Origin: Epiperipatus broadwayi
Lineage: Eukaryota; Onychophora; Udeonychophora; Euonychophora; Peripatidae
NCBI GenBank assembly: GCA_028023455.1
Contig: JAQFVV010006255.1
Location: 7,112,501 to 7,176,500 of the forward strand
Direction of reading: 5' to 3'
DNA length: 64,000 nt
Shown in pieces: positions 34,600-47,640 of the stretch. The position numbers and the translations under genes were made by a program. The notes beneath the pieces are model-generated. The model was given only the letters and a program-made list of their open reading frames with translations. It did not search any database and was not told the origin of the DNA. Numbering within the stretch: the first letter of the stretch is position 1; each line of letters opens with the position of its first letter.

Positions 34600-36510
34600 T
34601 TCCTAATATTTACCCCAATTTCTTGAAAGTATCTTCTTTCCTCAGTTTCAGTTTCATCATTTTACTTATTCTTGTTTCCTGGTCAATTAAGTAGAACTGC
34701 ACACTGCTTTGGGAGATAGATGATCATGATCAGTTCTCTGATAATAACTTTCTATTTTGCAAGGTTATCTACTCCTGCATATCCAATTATTTGTTTTGTC
34801 AGGAGATGATGACTCATTCCTGATTCACATTTCCATGGTAAAGATTTGGCTACTTCTGGATTTTCTAATTATTTGGGTTCTGGTAATATTGATATTATCA
34901 GTTAATTTCTGCTTCCTCTTCCATAGTGGCATTTCATTTCCTCCATCCTGATACCATAGTGTTAGTCTTAATTTTCCACTTCCCATATTGAATAGCATTC
35001 ATGTGGATTACTTTCTCCTCTGTATGCCAATTTAGGTGGAGGTTTAAATCCCCCTTCCTTTTCCATATATGCAATTTGCTGCTGTGAAATACATTTAACA
35101 GAAGTCACCTGCTCAATTGTATGCCTGTCAGTGCCAATTAATATATTTTCTATAGCTTGGGAAGCTGGGACTTAATATATTTATTTTTAATTCTGAGAGG
35201 ATCTGCAGTGAGTGCTCTCAATTTCACTACTTGCTTTAAAAATAGAGTGTAGGAATTACCAGGACACTTCTCTTGGGGTACTTTTATTTAACTCCTGGTA
35301 ATCCTCACTCTAATAGCATTTCATGATTGCTTGCTTGAACTTATGAGGATGGGTAAATACATGCCTTGGATGCACCTTGAAGATGGTTACAAGCTATTGT
35401 TAGCTTTACCTCTTCAGTCATGGCATTAATGCTAAAATCTCTTTCCAGACTGTTGACAAATTCAATAAGTGCCTCACCAGCATTTCCTAAAAAGTCCAGA
35501 ATGGGTTTACAATTTCAGTAATTTGGTTTGTATATTGACTGTCTTTATGTTTCCAATTTCTTCTCTTTTTAATGTAGATATGGTTGTTTTTCCTCAGTTT
35601 TACCATCTTGTCTATGGTCATTCTCCAACCTTTTTACTCTTTCTGTTTCTATCATCTCTGACCTGCATGAACTTAATTTCATTATCCATGTCCTTTATAT
35701 GCTCTAGTAACAATTCCAGGCTTCACTGAGTTTCATTATTTAGATTCTATAGCCTTCTGCCTTTGCTTAATTTTATCCATTGCTTCTTATATCTCTTTTA
35801 TTTTCATATTCCATTCTTCTTTGTTTTGTCTCTCTTCATGCAGAACTTTTTTAATTTGTTTGATTCAGTGTGCTATTTCATTAGCCATATTTTTAGTGTT
35901 TTAATCAATTTTCTTAGCATATCTATTTCATTTCTTTCAACATTTTTCTGTCATTTTTTATTTTCTACTTCTCTTTGTTGATTCTTTACATTATCCTCCT
36001 CTTTTGTTGGTCTCTCTTTTTATTCTCTTTTTCTCTTTGTTTATTATCTTCTTCAGCTTTTTACTCTCTTCTTTAAACATTTATAATAATTGGGATAGCA
36101 TGGAAGCCTCCTCTATTCTCTGAATTCTTGCCAATGGTTGCTGATGGTCTTCTTTTTGATCATGTTCTTCCATATTTTCCACTCATCATGTTCTTCCATA
36201 TTTTCCACTCTTCCTCTTGTCAGCATAGATTTTTCTATTATAGACTTATCCACCCCCCTCCCTGCCCCCCAAAAAACTACTGAATTATTTTTACACAGGA
36301 ACTACAAATCTGAACTTTCAAAAATATCTCATAAAATAAGCTTATTATTACCTCCTCTTCCATACAACCATATTTCACTGCACCAAACATGATTATTATA
36401 TTATTATTACCCCTAATATGCCTTTTCTTCAAACTTATTACCTCAATACCTGGCTTTATTTCATTAATTTCCAATTCTATCCTGTTCATATGTGTATGAC
36501 CAATTTCCAT
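34600..36510 (-). pseudogene. Decayed gag-like region between the long repeats
   Basis: On the minus strand the region near 35478-35370 reads EALIEFVNSLERDF, then EEVKLTIACNHLQGAS. This is the layout of a retroelement gag (a FxxxLExxF helix followed by a KLxxACxxLxGxA helix). Before it (35480-36510, minus) the sequence is lysine- and glutamate-rich and coiled-coil-like. After it, around 34990, a worn ECYS...YGK stretch may be a former zinc knuckle. Frames break every 50-100 codons. Confidence 0.55.
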
Positions 36511-36654
36511 TTCTATTGTATTGTTATTATGAGTACATATGCCAGTACAAACACAAGTTCATGACAAGAGCCATTTATCAAAAATTTTCTAAGAGATCCG
36601 ATGAGAATCTGACAGCAAAATAATGCATAGTGATTTGTAATTTTGGGATAGATA

Positions 36655-38300
36655 CAGAATCCAGTCACTGGTCTATAGTATACAATGCAGCATGAACACC
36701 CATAGGTCTATCTCAATTTAGATACCATAAGCTATCACAACCCTTGATATGAATAAAAATGCAAAAATCTTTGCTAAGCCCTGTTCCTTTGAGTATTAGG
36801 GGCTGGAAAATACAAAACTATGCTTTGCTTCCTTTCTTGGAGGTTTAGAAACTGGGAATCATGGCAGGACTATGTTAACTGGACCATGGCAAACAATCAT
36901 AAAAAATATGAAAATCTAAGAGAGTTGGAGCAATGGTTGAGAAAAAAACACTCCAGAGAGTTGGATGACAAACACTGCATTCTCAAACCAAAAACCCTAC
37001 ATTACCAAAACTGAAAATACATCTAAACATATTTCAACATTCAAAAACTCAATCCAAATTTCCAAATCATACCTGATTACCTGTTCAACTTTGACATTTC
37101 ACAGCAACATGTTTAATTCTGCATCAAAATATAGAATTTTGTTTTTTTAGGTGTATTTCTGAGATTCAAGTTAGATTGTCACTAACCATCAGAACCTGAT
37201 CATCATTAATCTCACAGTTGTGTTGTCATTCTATAACACTATGGGAAAATAAGGGGGTCATACCTGACATGATGGTTACTAATATGTGATCATCAACAAT
37301 CCAAAATTGGGATGTCATTTGTAACACTACAGAGAAATAAGGGGGTCATACTTGAGGTAATAGCCATCAATAGCTGATCGGTGACCCTCAGCTGGGTAGC
37401 CATTTCTCATTCTATGAAAAATCAGGCTTTAAAACACCAAGGATCTGAGGAATTGTTTGTTTATCCTCAAGTAAAAAAATATAAAATTTAATATCAAAGA
37501 GATGAGCATGATCAATCACTCTGAGAGATCAGATCAACTCAGTTAACTTACTAGAACAACTCTAAGTATAATTAAATAAGAATTCTCCAACATCATAAAT
37601 TAGTATACACAATACTCATTCATCATCATGAATGATTAACGATAAAAATAAATCAACAGTCAATCTGGTAACTGGATTTAAAATGGGTCTACTATAGACT
37701 AGGCTAATTATTTAGCCCTTGCCAGCTTGGGACAGGTCATTGAAACCATTATTTGGATACATAAACTTAAAGTGCTAATCCATAAAAATACAAACAACAA
37801 AAAATAATAATTCTGGGATACTAAAACATGCTGATCATCATCAATTCTTTGACCATTTAGCACCTTTGATGTAGTGGCCATTATAAATTTAATATCTAAT
37901 AGAGACTAAATAAAATGTAGTGCATAAATTTTAATGAATATACTCTTAATGCCAATCCAAAATGATAATCATTATCATCATCAACAACTGAATACCCATA
38001 CCCTAAATATCCCCATCATTCTATATAGCTGTTATGCACAAATCTACCCCAGGAAGCAAGAACTCTATAAGTTATTACTGTGATCAAGATTGAAATAAAT
38101 AGATTACCTTATTATAAATAACCTTAAACAAATCATAGGCTTTCCCTACTTATAAATAACTAGTTTTATTGGGATCATTAAAAAACAACTAAATCCAAGA
38201 ATATAAGCAGTCATATGTCACACACACACTGAACTTCATAAAACAGGAATTGGATAGAATAAAGAAATTAAGACTATATATATATATTAAATAATTATTT
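36655..38300. repeat. Internal region with short degenerate tandem repeats
   Basis: Around 37165-37335 a unit of roughly 80 bases recurs two or three times, with gaaataagggggtcatac or gaaaataagggggtcatac as the clearest shared core. A segment near 36690 (atacaatgcagcatgaacac) also resembles one at 34300 (ttacaatgcagtatgagcac). An open frame on the plus strand at 36820-37014 is tryptophan-rich but resembles nothing I know. Confidence 0.5.
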
Positions 38301-39960
38301 AATATCTAACAACCAAAAAAAAAAAATGACATGATAGTATGACTTTTCAAACACCCATTTAATCAAAATAAATACATTTTCACAAAAATCATATTAATAA
38401 ACCAATTAATTTTTGTTCATGGATTAACTTTAAAAATAATCAAGAGTTTGTTTGACATTTTCAAAATCAAAGACAACAACCTTTGATTCTACCCAGGGGC
38501 ACATTGAGATTTATTGTAGATTATATATATATTTTAAAAACTATTTTACCATTTGTAAAAAAAAATTGCTGTTTTACAAAAAAAAAAAGGTTTCACAATT
38601 TGAAACATCTTAACTTAATGGAATTACTTAACATTGTCAATTCTTACACAAAAAATTATTACATTTATGAAACAAATAACAAATTTTCTGTTGATAAAAA
38701 GTGTACACATACCAAAAATACCTCTAACCTTGGCTTTAGTATTTATAGTCCTTTCCAGTTGCAATTTCCACTTTTCTTTTCAATTGAGATTCTCCTAGAA
38801 ACCTTCTAAGATATGTGCATGATTATGATTTGTCCATTATGGTTTTCTTGATTTTCCAGGTGAGACTAACACAAACAGAAACTCATGCTCTTGGTTGAAT
38901 GCTTGATTGCTGACTATTTTAGGGGTACCTTCTCTACATTTTTATTCCAATGAAGGTAGGTTACATGAAGGAAGATGATGCCTAGCTTTTAGCTGAAGCT
39001 AGCATATGGTTTTCATTGTACAAACCATTTTAGTACTAAATTCATAGTATGCTAAATGCTTGATTTTAAAAAACCTGCTATTTTATTCAAGAGCTTGGTA
39101 GATTCCTGCTGTGTTGTGCTACAGTTTGATAAAGACCTTTGATTCTTTCTTCTTTAGCAGTGGGATTCAAATTTTAGTTTTCTCTTATGTTAAGAATACT
39201 TTTTGTCTTTTTCAGCAGCAGGATTAAGAGTTGACTATTCTCTCTTCAATAGTTAAGTTAGGAATTATTTCTTCTACTACTGTCTTTTTCAGCAGCAGGA
39301 GTAAAACCTGATTGCTCTTTCTTCAACAGCTAAGTTAGAAATGCCTTTTCCAGACCCTTGGGTATTATCACTTATTCACACACCTACATATACTGTTTTA
39401 TAGAACAATTTTTCCCACAAGCCAATTGCAATCTGTCTCTTACATAATTTCCATGACAACCAATTTGATAAAATTTCCTAAATACAATTGTTCACCTAAT
39501 TCATTCTTAATCATAAATATTGAAAACAAGTCAAGAACTTCATCATAAAATTCATGACATTCCTTTATAATTAAGAACCAAATTTTCTTAATAAAAACCA
39601 AAATAATCAGTTAATTGCACTGATTTGAGTTTTCTTTTTTATTAATTAAAGAGGGTTAATGAAAGAAAAAACAAAAAATAACTCTGATTAATTAAAAATA
39701 AAAATTTACAAAGGTATTAAAATCTTATTTTGTTCTTCCCTCTCTTTTCTTTTTTTTAAAAATACTCTTAAATATATTTAATGATTGAGAATTCTCACAC
39801 TGGGGACTTAAAAAATATTGAGTTAAATAATGACTCTTTGTAAAAAAATAAGTCTAAGAAAATTAAATATTACTTACCTCCATTTTCTTATACTCAAACC
39901 TAAGGAATATGCTGCAAACTATCTAATTATTTATTTATTTTAATGTAGCTATGTAACCAA
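38300..39960. repeat. Right long direct repeat (LTR-like)
   Basis: Partner of 32040-33960. It contains ttgattctacccaggggcac, the cagcagcagga blocks in shortened number, ttgggtattatcacttattc, and ends tgtagctatgtaacca near 39960. Its last ~370 bases are included in the tandem duplication described next. Confidence 0.8.
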
Positions 39961-41262
39961 AGGGAAGTAATCTTGATTTATCTTAGTATTAATAATATTA
40001 ACATGTTATATGTACAGAAACCAAAAGCATGCCTGGTTGAGATATTTATTTAAAGAATGTGATTTGGGATCAAACCTGTTATCCAACCCATGATATTTCA
40101 GGCTATGTTTTGGCTTAGTGGCATCATAATGAAATTGGTTATGCTTTCTACCATGTGATAATATTCCTTCTATGTTCATACTTACCATGCATATAAATAT
40201 TAAGATAAAATAGATATATCTTTTTCTTCTTAGAAATAAATTTTATACACAATTGTACAGCTAAAGAATCCAGACAATTAGAATAGACTATCATCATACT
40301 GCAGTAAATCATGATGTGATCTCAAAAAAAGAAAAGAAAACCCAAGTTAATGAAAATTTGCACATATTGTGGAAGTAGTTTTATTTTTTAATAATATTAT
40401 TGCACTGTTATTAATTTTCTTGAAAAAAAACCAAGATAATTAGTTAATTGCACTGATTTGAGTTTTATTTTTCATTGAAGAGAGCTAATGAAAAAAATCC
40501 TGATTAATTAAAAATAAAATTTTCAAAGGTATTAAAATCTTATTTTGTTCTTCCCTCTCTCTCTTTTTTTAAAAAAAAATACTCTTAAATATATTTAATG
40601 TTTGAGAATTCTCATACTGAAGATTTAAAAAAATATTAAGTTAAATAATGATCATTTATAATAAAAAAAAAATAGGTCTAAGAAAATTAAATATTACTTT
40701 TCTCCATTTTTTATATTCAAACCTAAGGAATATGCTGACAACTATCTAATTATTTATTTATTTTAATGTAGCTATGTAACCACCTGGTTACAATAATGAA
40801 GACATACATTAATTAGAGAAAGGAAAGTAATCTTGATTTATCTTAGTATTAATAATATTAACATGTTATATGTACAGAAACCAAAAGCATGCCTGGTTGA
40901 GATATTTATTTAAAGATGTGAATTGGGATCAAACTTGTTATCCAACCCATGATATTTTGGGCTATGCTTTGGCTTGGTGGCATTTAAATGAAACTGAATA
41001 TGCTTTCTACAATATGATAATATTCCTTCTATGTTCATACTTCCCATGCATATATAAATATTAAGATAAAACATATATCTTTTTCTTCTTAGAAATAAAT
41101 TTTATTCACAAATAATGCAGGTAAGGAATCCAGACAATTAGGATAGATTACCTTTATACTGTAATAAATCACAATGTATTCTCAAAAAAAATCTGTGTTA
41201 ACGAAAATTAGCACATATTGTGGAATTAGTTTTATTTTTTAATAATATTATTGCAGTGTTAT
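39580..41262. repeat. Tandem duplication of about 835 bp across the right repeat's edge
   Basis: Unit 1 (about 39585-40420) and unit 2 (about 40421-41262) are collinear. Each starts near agttaattgcactgatttga, passes caaacctaaggaatatgctg and atgtagctatgtaacca, continues with agtaatcttgatttatctta and aagcatgcctggttgagata, and ends near ttttaataatattattgca. Unit 2 has about 35 extra bases after tgtaacca. The unit joins the end of the LTR-like repeat to adjacent host DNA. Confidence 0.85.
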
Positions 41263-43680
41263 TTTTAGCTTACTGCTCTAACTCACTTAATTAGTAAAAG
41301 GCTCAATTATTGTAAAATCTCTTATTATCAGTTATTTCTTTGCATCAAATATAATATTGGGATTGTAGGCTTGTACAAGCAGATTTTTATCCTTTAATTG
41401 CATGCACAATTCTGATCTCAACTTCTCATATTCCAATTCTGCAAACAATAAAGCAATAACAGAGGTAAATTTAGAAAACTTAGAGCCCATAGTTTTGACT
41501 TTCTCATAAGGCAGTGAAGTCATGTTACAGCTAGCAAATTATTACATGATTAGACAATTCTATTTTGAAATACATTTGTCTACCATGAAAGTGAAACAAC
41601 TTAGAAAAAGTTTACCTAAAAATCATTTGGCTAAGTTCTTGTTTCTGGAAGATCATTCATCAAGGCGGTAAAAATAATTATAAAATTATTAATAATAATA
41701 GTGATAAAATAGAAAAACAAATTATGGTAGTTTTCGGTTAGTTGTACCCTGGCCACCAGGTGACACTGCAGAACCACCAAGAAGCCTGCAAGTGATAAAT
41801 TTCTATTCAAAAATTTATGAAATCGGCTGAAATTCATTGACAGAAAAAAAAAGTTATAAAATGGCTGAAATCATCGACTGATAAAAAAAATAAATTATAA
41901 AATGGCTGAAATCATCGACCAAAAAAAAAAAAAAATTATAAAATGGCTGAAATCATCAACCGAAAAAAAAAAAATTACAAATTGCTGTAAAAAAGAAAAA
42001 AATCCAAAAACCTTAAATACAGAGTAATAATCTAGTACATTAAAAAAAAAAATTCTCTCCCTTCCCCATCCCGCACAGAGCATTAAAATTACAAATGCTG
42101 TTAATGCAGTACATTTTAAAAAAAAAAAAAATCTCTGACTTTCAACACTAAAATGACTAAAGAGTATAATAATTAATAGATTAATACTAATTAAATATAG
42201 ATAATAAAAGTAGCTATAAAATACAAGAGCAGAAATTGCTGTGCGACTAACGGGAAAATGGCGGTATTACATATATGTTTTAAATAAAATTTCTCTGACT
42301 TTCAACACTATAACTAATGAAGAGTATATTAATTTCATCCTAAATTAGATACATGGCATATACTAAATTAATGTAAACTCTTCAATAATTACTAGAACTC
42401 AACTAAATGGAACTTATCTTCCACTTGGAAAAAAATCTAATTAAATATGCAAATATTTATATATATTTTTTTGAAAGATCAGATCATCCAGTAAAAGGAG
42501 ACTATCCAGTATTAAAAATAATTCTCAGAATTAATTTGGTATCTTCTATTCTTAGAATGATTCATCTTTTATAAAATATATATAAAAAAAGATACTAAAA
42601 AATTTTTTTTGTGCAATGGCATCTGTGCTCACTTTATCAGAATTTATGCTACACCATTAAATTCAGATAGTTCAGAGATAGATAGGTTTTATTCCTTATT
42701 ATATACTAATTAACTTAAAGCAATATTAGTAAAAGGCTAATTTCTTTTTTGCTTTGAGATATTAAAGCATATACTAATAGGAAAAGTAAACTTTGGCTCA
42801 AAGTTTTTAAAAATAATATGGACTTTGCAACTTTAATTATTATTAAATTTTTGCCCAATATATAAATCGATTATCACAATAGTTGGTTTAGAAAAAAAAA
42901 TTATAAAAAAACTTTGAATAACATCTATGCCCAAAATAGCAGTATTTAATGGATTATGTTATCAGTAAGAATCAGAATGCAAAAAAAAAAAATCATACTA
43001 CATAATATAAGCATTTATGGGTGTATACTGTTGGACAGATCATAGAGTAACCACTCCCAAAATTAAAATGATAATTGCAATAAAAATAGGTGTTATTCTA
43101 AGCATATTGATATAAAATATGAAGTTTATTTTTTAGAAATTTCTATTACTCACGTTAAACTTCATATCTATTGAACACTAAAATTGACAATTTGGATTTT
43201 CAAGATTAACATGTTATTGAGGTATAGAATTCTCTTAAGAAATTTTTAAAATTACTAAAAAAAAATACTGATTATTTTTCTAGAACCGACTTTATTTCAA
43301 ATAATTTGAATAAAAAAAATTTATTGTCATTGTCTACATGGCAGAATAAGATATAGAACTTCATAAGCAATAGTAGAGATTTAAAGGCAAAAGTTTAACT
43401 GATATGATTAAAACTCCAAAGAAGTTCTAAATGTTTTTTTGATTTATTAAAATAACACATAAAAATGATATCATTATCCTATTAAATCTATAAATAACAC
43501 TTATTTATATTAATAAAGATATTTCAAATAGATGGAGAAAATATTGTCTTTTGAATAATGATCAAAGAATGAATGTAACAACTTAATTAAGTAGCTATTC
43601 TATTTACTCATTTACATTTAAATAAAAATATTTGTTTTAATGAAGAAAACTACTCTTGGGATGTTTTATCAGCATAATGA
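41263..43680. other. AT-rich sequence; one unassigned short frame and a small tandem repeat
   Basis: The minus-strand frame at 41332-41523 (ending NLLVQAYNPNIIFDAKK, with AELEYEKLRSELC inside) looks more protein-like than its surroundings and has an acceptor-like TTGTTTGCAG in its middle, but I do not recognise it. At about 41855-41985 the unit aaaatggctgaaatcatc followed by an A-run repeats three times at roughly 55-60 bases. The rest is featureless. Confidence 0.4.
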
Positions 43681-43689
43681 AGTAATCTT

Positions 43690-43960
43690 AAAAATGGAAT
43701 GGCTACAGGTCCTGGTGAGATTTTAATATGTAGTAGTAAATTAGCACCAAAACACTTTGGGAATGATTTAGAAATTTATAGACCCTTGAAGTTATATCAC
43801 CTGAAGTAAGAATGATTTTGATGATTCAACATATAAAAATAAAAGTGATGTCATTGTTATCCAATACAGTAGGAGCACTTTCAATAATTTTATTCAGATA
43901 AATAAGTAGGAGATTTATTTACTTCAGAGAATAAAGAAGCTCTTTAGTTTTTGTTGCTAA
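43690..43960 (+). pseudogene. Worn LINE reverse transcriptase remnant
   Basis: The plus strand reads KNGMATGPGEIL near 43693, matching the KxGKAxGPDxI block at the start of LINE reverse transcriptase fingers, followed by LEIYRPLKLYHL near 43770, matching NYRPISLL. Multiple stops follow and nothing later in the enzyme is readable. Confidence 0.45.
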
Positions 43961-46900
43961 GCAAATATATAAAAGTGTAGGGGGAAAAGATATACAAATA
44001 AATATTGATTTAATTAATCTGACCGATTGAATAGGCTTGTGTGAATATGAAATTGGTATATCCATCAAAGTTTATCACATATTATATAGCTTCTACATAA
44101 TGAAAGGAGGATAAATATTATTACTATGGAAGGAAAATCTGAGGCATTTGTCATAAAAACTGGTATTAAATAAGAATTATTAGCTCTAACTTTATTTTCC
44201 AATTTTATTTTCAGTAGTTTGTGAATCAATGTGTAGGCAACTCCATAAAAAGATATCAAGTAGAAATTTGATAATAGAATTTTTAATTTGAAACAATTAA
44301 AAGTAAAACAAAAGCATTTTCTTGGCTTATTGAATTATATTTTTTTAAGATGAATTGCATTCGCTTATGATTTAACATATTTATTAAATATATTTTCTAA
44401 TTTACCAATTATTTCAATGTGAAATAATGACATTACCAAAAATGAAGTTCTTATTGCAATTCTTTAATTAGAGATATAAATAACTTTATATTCAATGATT
44501 TTCATGCCTTTATATTAATATCATTTTATATGTAAATTAGTTAATATATTGGTTTTAATTATAGTACACAATATTTTTATAAGATACTGAGAATATTATT
44601 GTAAAGACATTAGTGTTAATACAAATTTTGTTATATTACAATAATTTTATTTAGCTGACCAGAAGATCATGTAAAAATACTTGAAGTGACAAAGTTGATT
44701 ATCAATCTCAAAATCATTAACTAGTTAATCGCCATTTTATCACTGTTCTAATCCATGTGTACATATAAATCACTGATAGCTATTCATATATAAGAATAGG
44801 CATTTTAACTCTAAAAAATGGGACACAAAAAAAAAGTTAATAGTGAGTTTCCAAATGATTATACAAATCAATGTGACCACAAATGTGCTCACAGTGTGTC
44901 AGTTGTCTCATCATATATTAAACACATATCTATATATCAATGAATTGCACTAACTTTAAAATTATTTTCAAATAATTTTCTTTACATTTAATAAGTCTAT
45001 TTTGATTAAATGGCTAACAAAGCTATTATATGTTTAAAAGAAAGTCCACTTTGTTTTCTTTCATATAAATTAATTATTGTATTTTCTAATTTATATTTAG
45101 TTAATTAAAAGATTAAGAATGTTTATGTCAACAAGAAAACATTTATGTAAAAATGTGAAAACATATTATAATAAGTCTCACTATATTATAATAAGCTGCA
45201 TCAGGAACTTTTTAATTGGAGTGTCAATAATTGGATTGGACATTAGTATAATAAGAATTAAACATTTGTAATAAAAATAATAGGATTGAATGGTAGAGTG
45301 GATCATTCTCTTGGTCAAAATATTTCAGAATGAGAAAAACTGCTTGTTTGCTGCCTGCACTGCATAGGTATAGTTTGCCTTTGTACAATATAAATTTCAG
45401 CATCACCTCTGGTCTCATGAACAGAGCTGACCTGAGTACATTGCAATGACATATGATCTCTCATTTATCAAAGTTGTGGGTCTACATGATCTATGTCTTT
45501 TGAAAAAATAAAAAATAAAAAAATTACCATATGCTAAATGAAATTACATTTCCATTTTTTTTTTTGCTAAAGCTTTTAATTTTATAAACCCTACAATGAA
45601 TATCATATGCAAAGTAATATAATTGCAGAAGCACTAATTATGCAATAATGCAGATTTTTCAGTACATTTTAATGTGAAATCAGCTGTTCATTAGTATTTT
45701 TATGTATTGAATCAGAATTTGCAATAATAATAATAAATTTTATGATAATGTTATTAACAGATTCATAATAAAATATTGAAGAAAATAAAATATATATTTT
45801 TTGCATTATATGTATTTTGTTTTCTCAAATATTGATTCAATAAATCACAAAATCATATCTATAATAAATAAGTAATTATTTATTCATTATAAGTACCAAT
45901 TTGTGCAATTTTAATATATCTATATTTGCAAGTGAGATAATTTACATTGTTAAATATCTAAATGTTTTTCATCATGTAAATAAGACCCATCCATAAAATA
46001 AATATTAGTTAATTAAAATAAAATGAATTCTATATAATTTTGTTTAACAAAATACAAGAAAATATTAAAAAAATTAAAATTATTTACACTTCCACCTTTT
46101 TATTTACATAAAACTCTCCAGACTTTATTGTCCACAATGTGATAAATAATAATCAGTTTTAACTAGATCGATTCTAATCAATGATTAATAACTGCAAAAT
46201 AACTATTGTTTTTTACCTTGTTTCATCAGAATCTTTCATGCATATATTATGCTTTCTACTAACAAAGTTAATTTCTCAATCTCTAATGTTTGTTCATTAA
46301 TAGCGTATATGCTTTATATTTGTTTAACTTAGTCATGCTATATAGCCAGGTATCTAGGGATTTTAAGGATTTATTTTAAGAGAAGAAATTTTCACATTTA
46401 TATTGTTCATTTGATATATTCTTAGAAACCATTGTGCCATGCCTTGGATTTTCTTTTATTTAATGATAGACTTAATGTATAAAAAAACCCATCAAACAAT
46501 TGATTTCTTCCACAAGAATAAAATCTTTGGTAGGCACTTTTAATAATAACAAAGATTTTACTAAATAATCCCTGCACACATAAGTAAATTTATATAATGA
46601 CATTTATTTAAATAACAAATTAATACTTATGTACATTTATCTATTATAAATTATAACATGTCTTCTGGCTTATTTAGACTAATAATAAAATATGTGTGCC
46701 CTGTAATAGTTCCTAGTTTCTCTTTGGAAACTGCAATGGTGAAATTCCATTGGGAAAATCCTCTGTCCAAACTGCACTCTTCTTTGTATGGCGAATTTTC
46801 AGTGGTGACAATCCAAATCCTCAACACTTAATAAAAACACATTCTTTTTCTTATTTCTGCTTTTTTTGTTATATTCTTTTTTTTTTTCGTTTAGCAGAAA

Positions 46901-47481
46901 ATTATTTAACAATATATAACAATAGAAATCTTTAAGTAATTTATTTTCTTAAAATACGTGCGTGTGTATTTATATATATACAACATTTTCTGAATCGAGC
47001 AGTTAGTTACATGTTATTACAATCAAAATAGGGCCATTAAACAACAATATAGTATTAAAAACGATAATATTGATCATTGTTAAAAATAGAAAAAGCTATT
47101 CAATAAAATGTGTAAACATAAAATACAGCATAATAAAAAAAAACAACGTTAATATTGCTATTTATTGATCTAATACAACTTTTGATTTTTCTATATACAT
47201 GGCTTGCATACCACATTTATATGTATACATTGAAACTTTCTTATTGACATAATTTTATCCTATCATTGATTTCTTTTGTATCCACTCTAATGTGTAAATA
47301 AAGTTTTAATTTTGAAAGTAATATTGCTATTGGGAAATTTTTGCACAAGACAATATAAAAATTGATTCCAGGATTCTACAGTCCAGAGTTGGACACTTTA
47401 CACTAAACTAAACGGAATAATATAGATGAAATGTATGAATTTTTTCTACAATACAGGCTTTTTCATACCTGCACTCCAATA
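43961..47481. other. AT-rich sequence without recognised gene
   Basis: Slightly GC-richer pieces at 45280-45450 and 46660-46830 may be old repeats; neither has a tRNA promoter or coding frame I can defend. Confidence 0.45.
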
Positions 47482-47640
47482 TGTAATATATAGGGAGTTT
47501 GAACTCAGACTTTCACATAACCCTCAACTATCCACACTATCTCATACTGCTGACACACTTGATCACACACATGCCGAAAAGGTAAATAATCACCAATATT
47601 CATATTTCAAACTAATACAGCACTCATCGGTTGAAATGTG
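47482..47640 (+). mobile_element. Foldback element, copy c (one half only)
   Basis: Starts TGTAATATATAGGGAGTTTG and continues with ACTCAGACTTTCACAT, CACACTATCTCATA, TTGATCACACACATG and AAATAATCACCAATAT, in the same order as copy a. It ends near the CATCGGTTG block. The second terminus is missing. Confidence 0.8.

Larger units (their letters stand above)
32040..39960 (-). mobile_element. Large decayed LTR-element-like unit
   Basis: Two long direct repeats, at about 32040-33960 and 38300-39960, flank about 4.3 kb that includes gag-like sequence on the minus strand. This is the layout of a LTR retrotransposon about 8 kb long. Exact LTR ends, primer site and polypurine tract could not be fixed. 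The repeats have diverged by many substitutions and indels, so the insertion is old. No reverse transcriptase was recognised inside. Confidence 0.6.
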
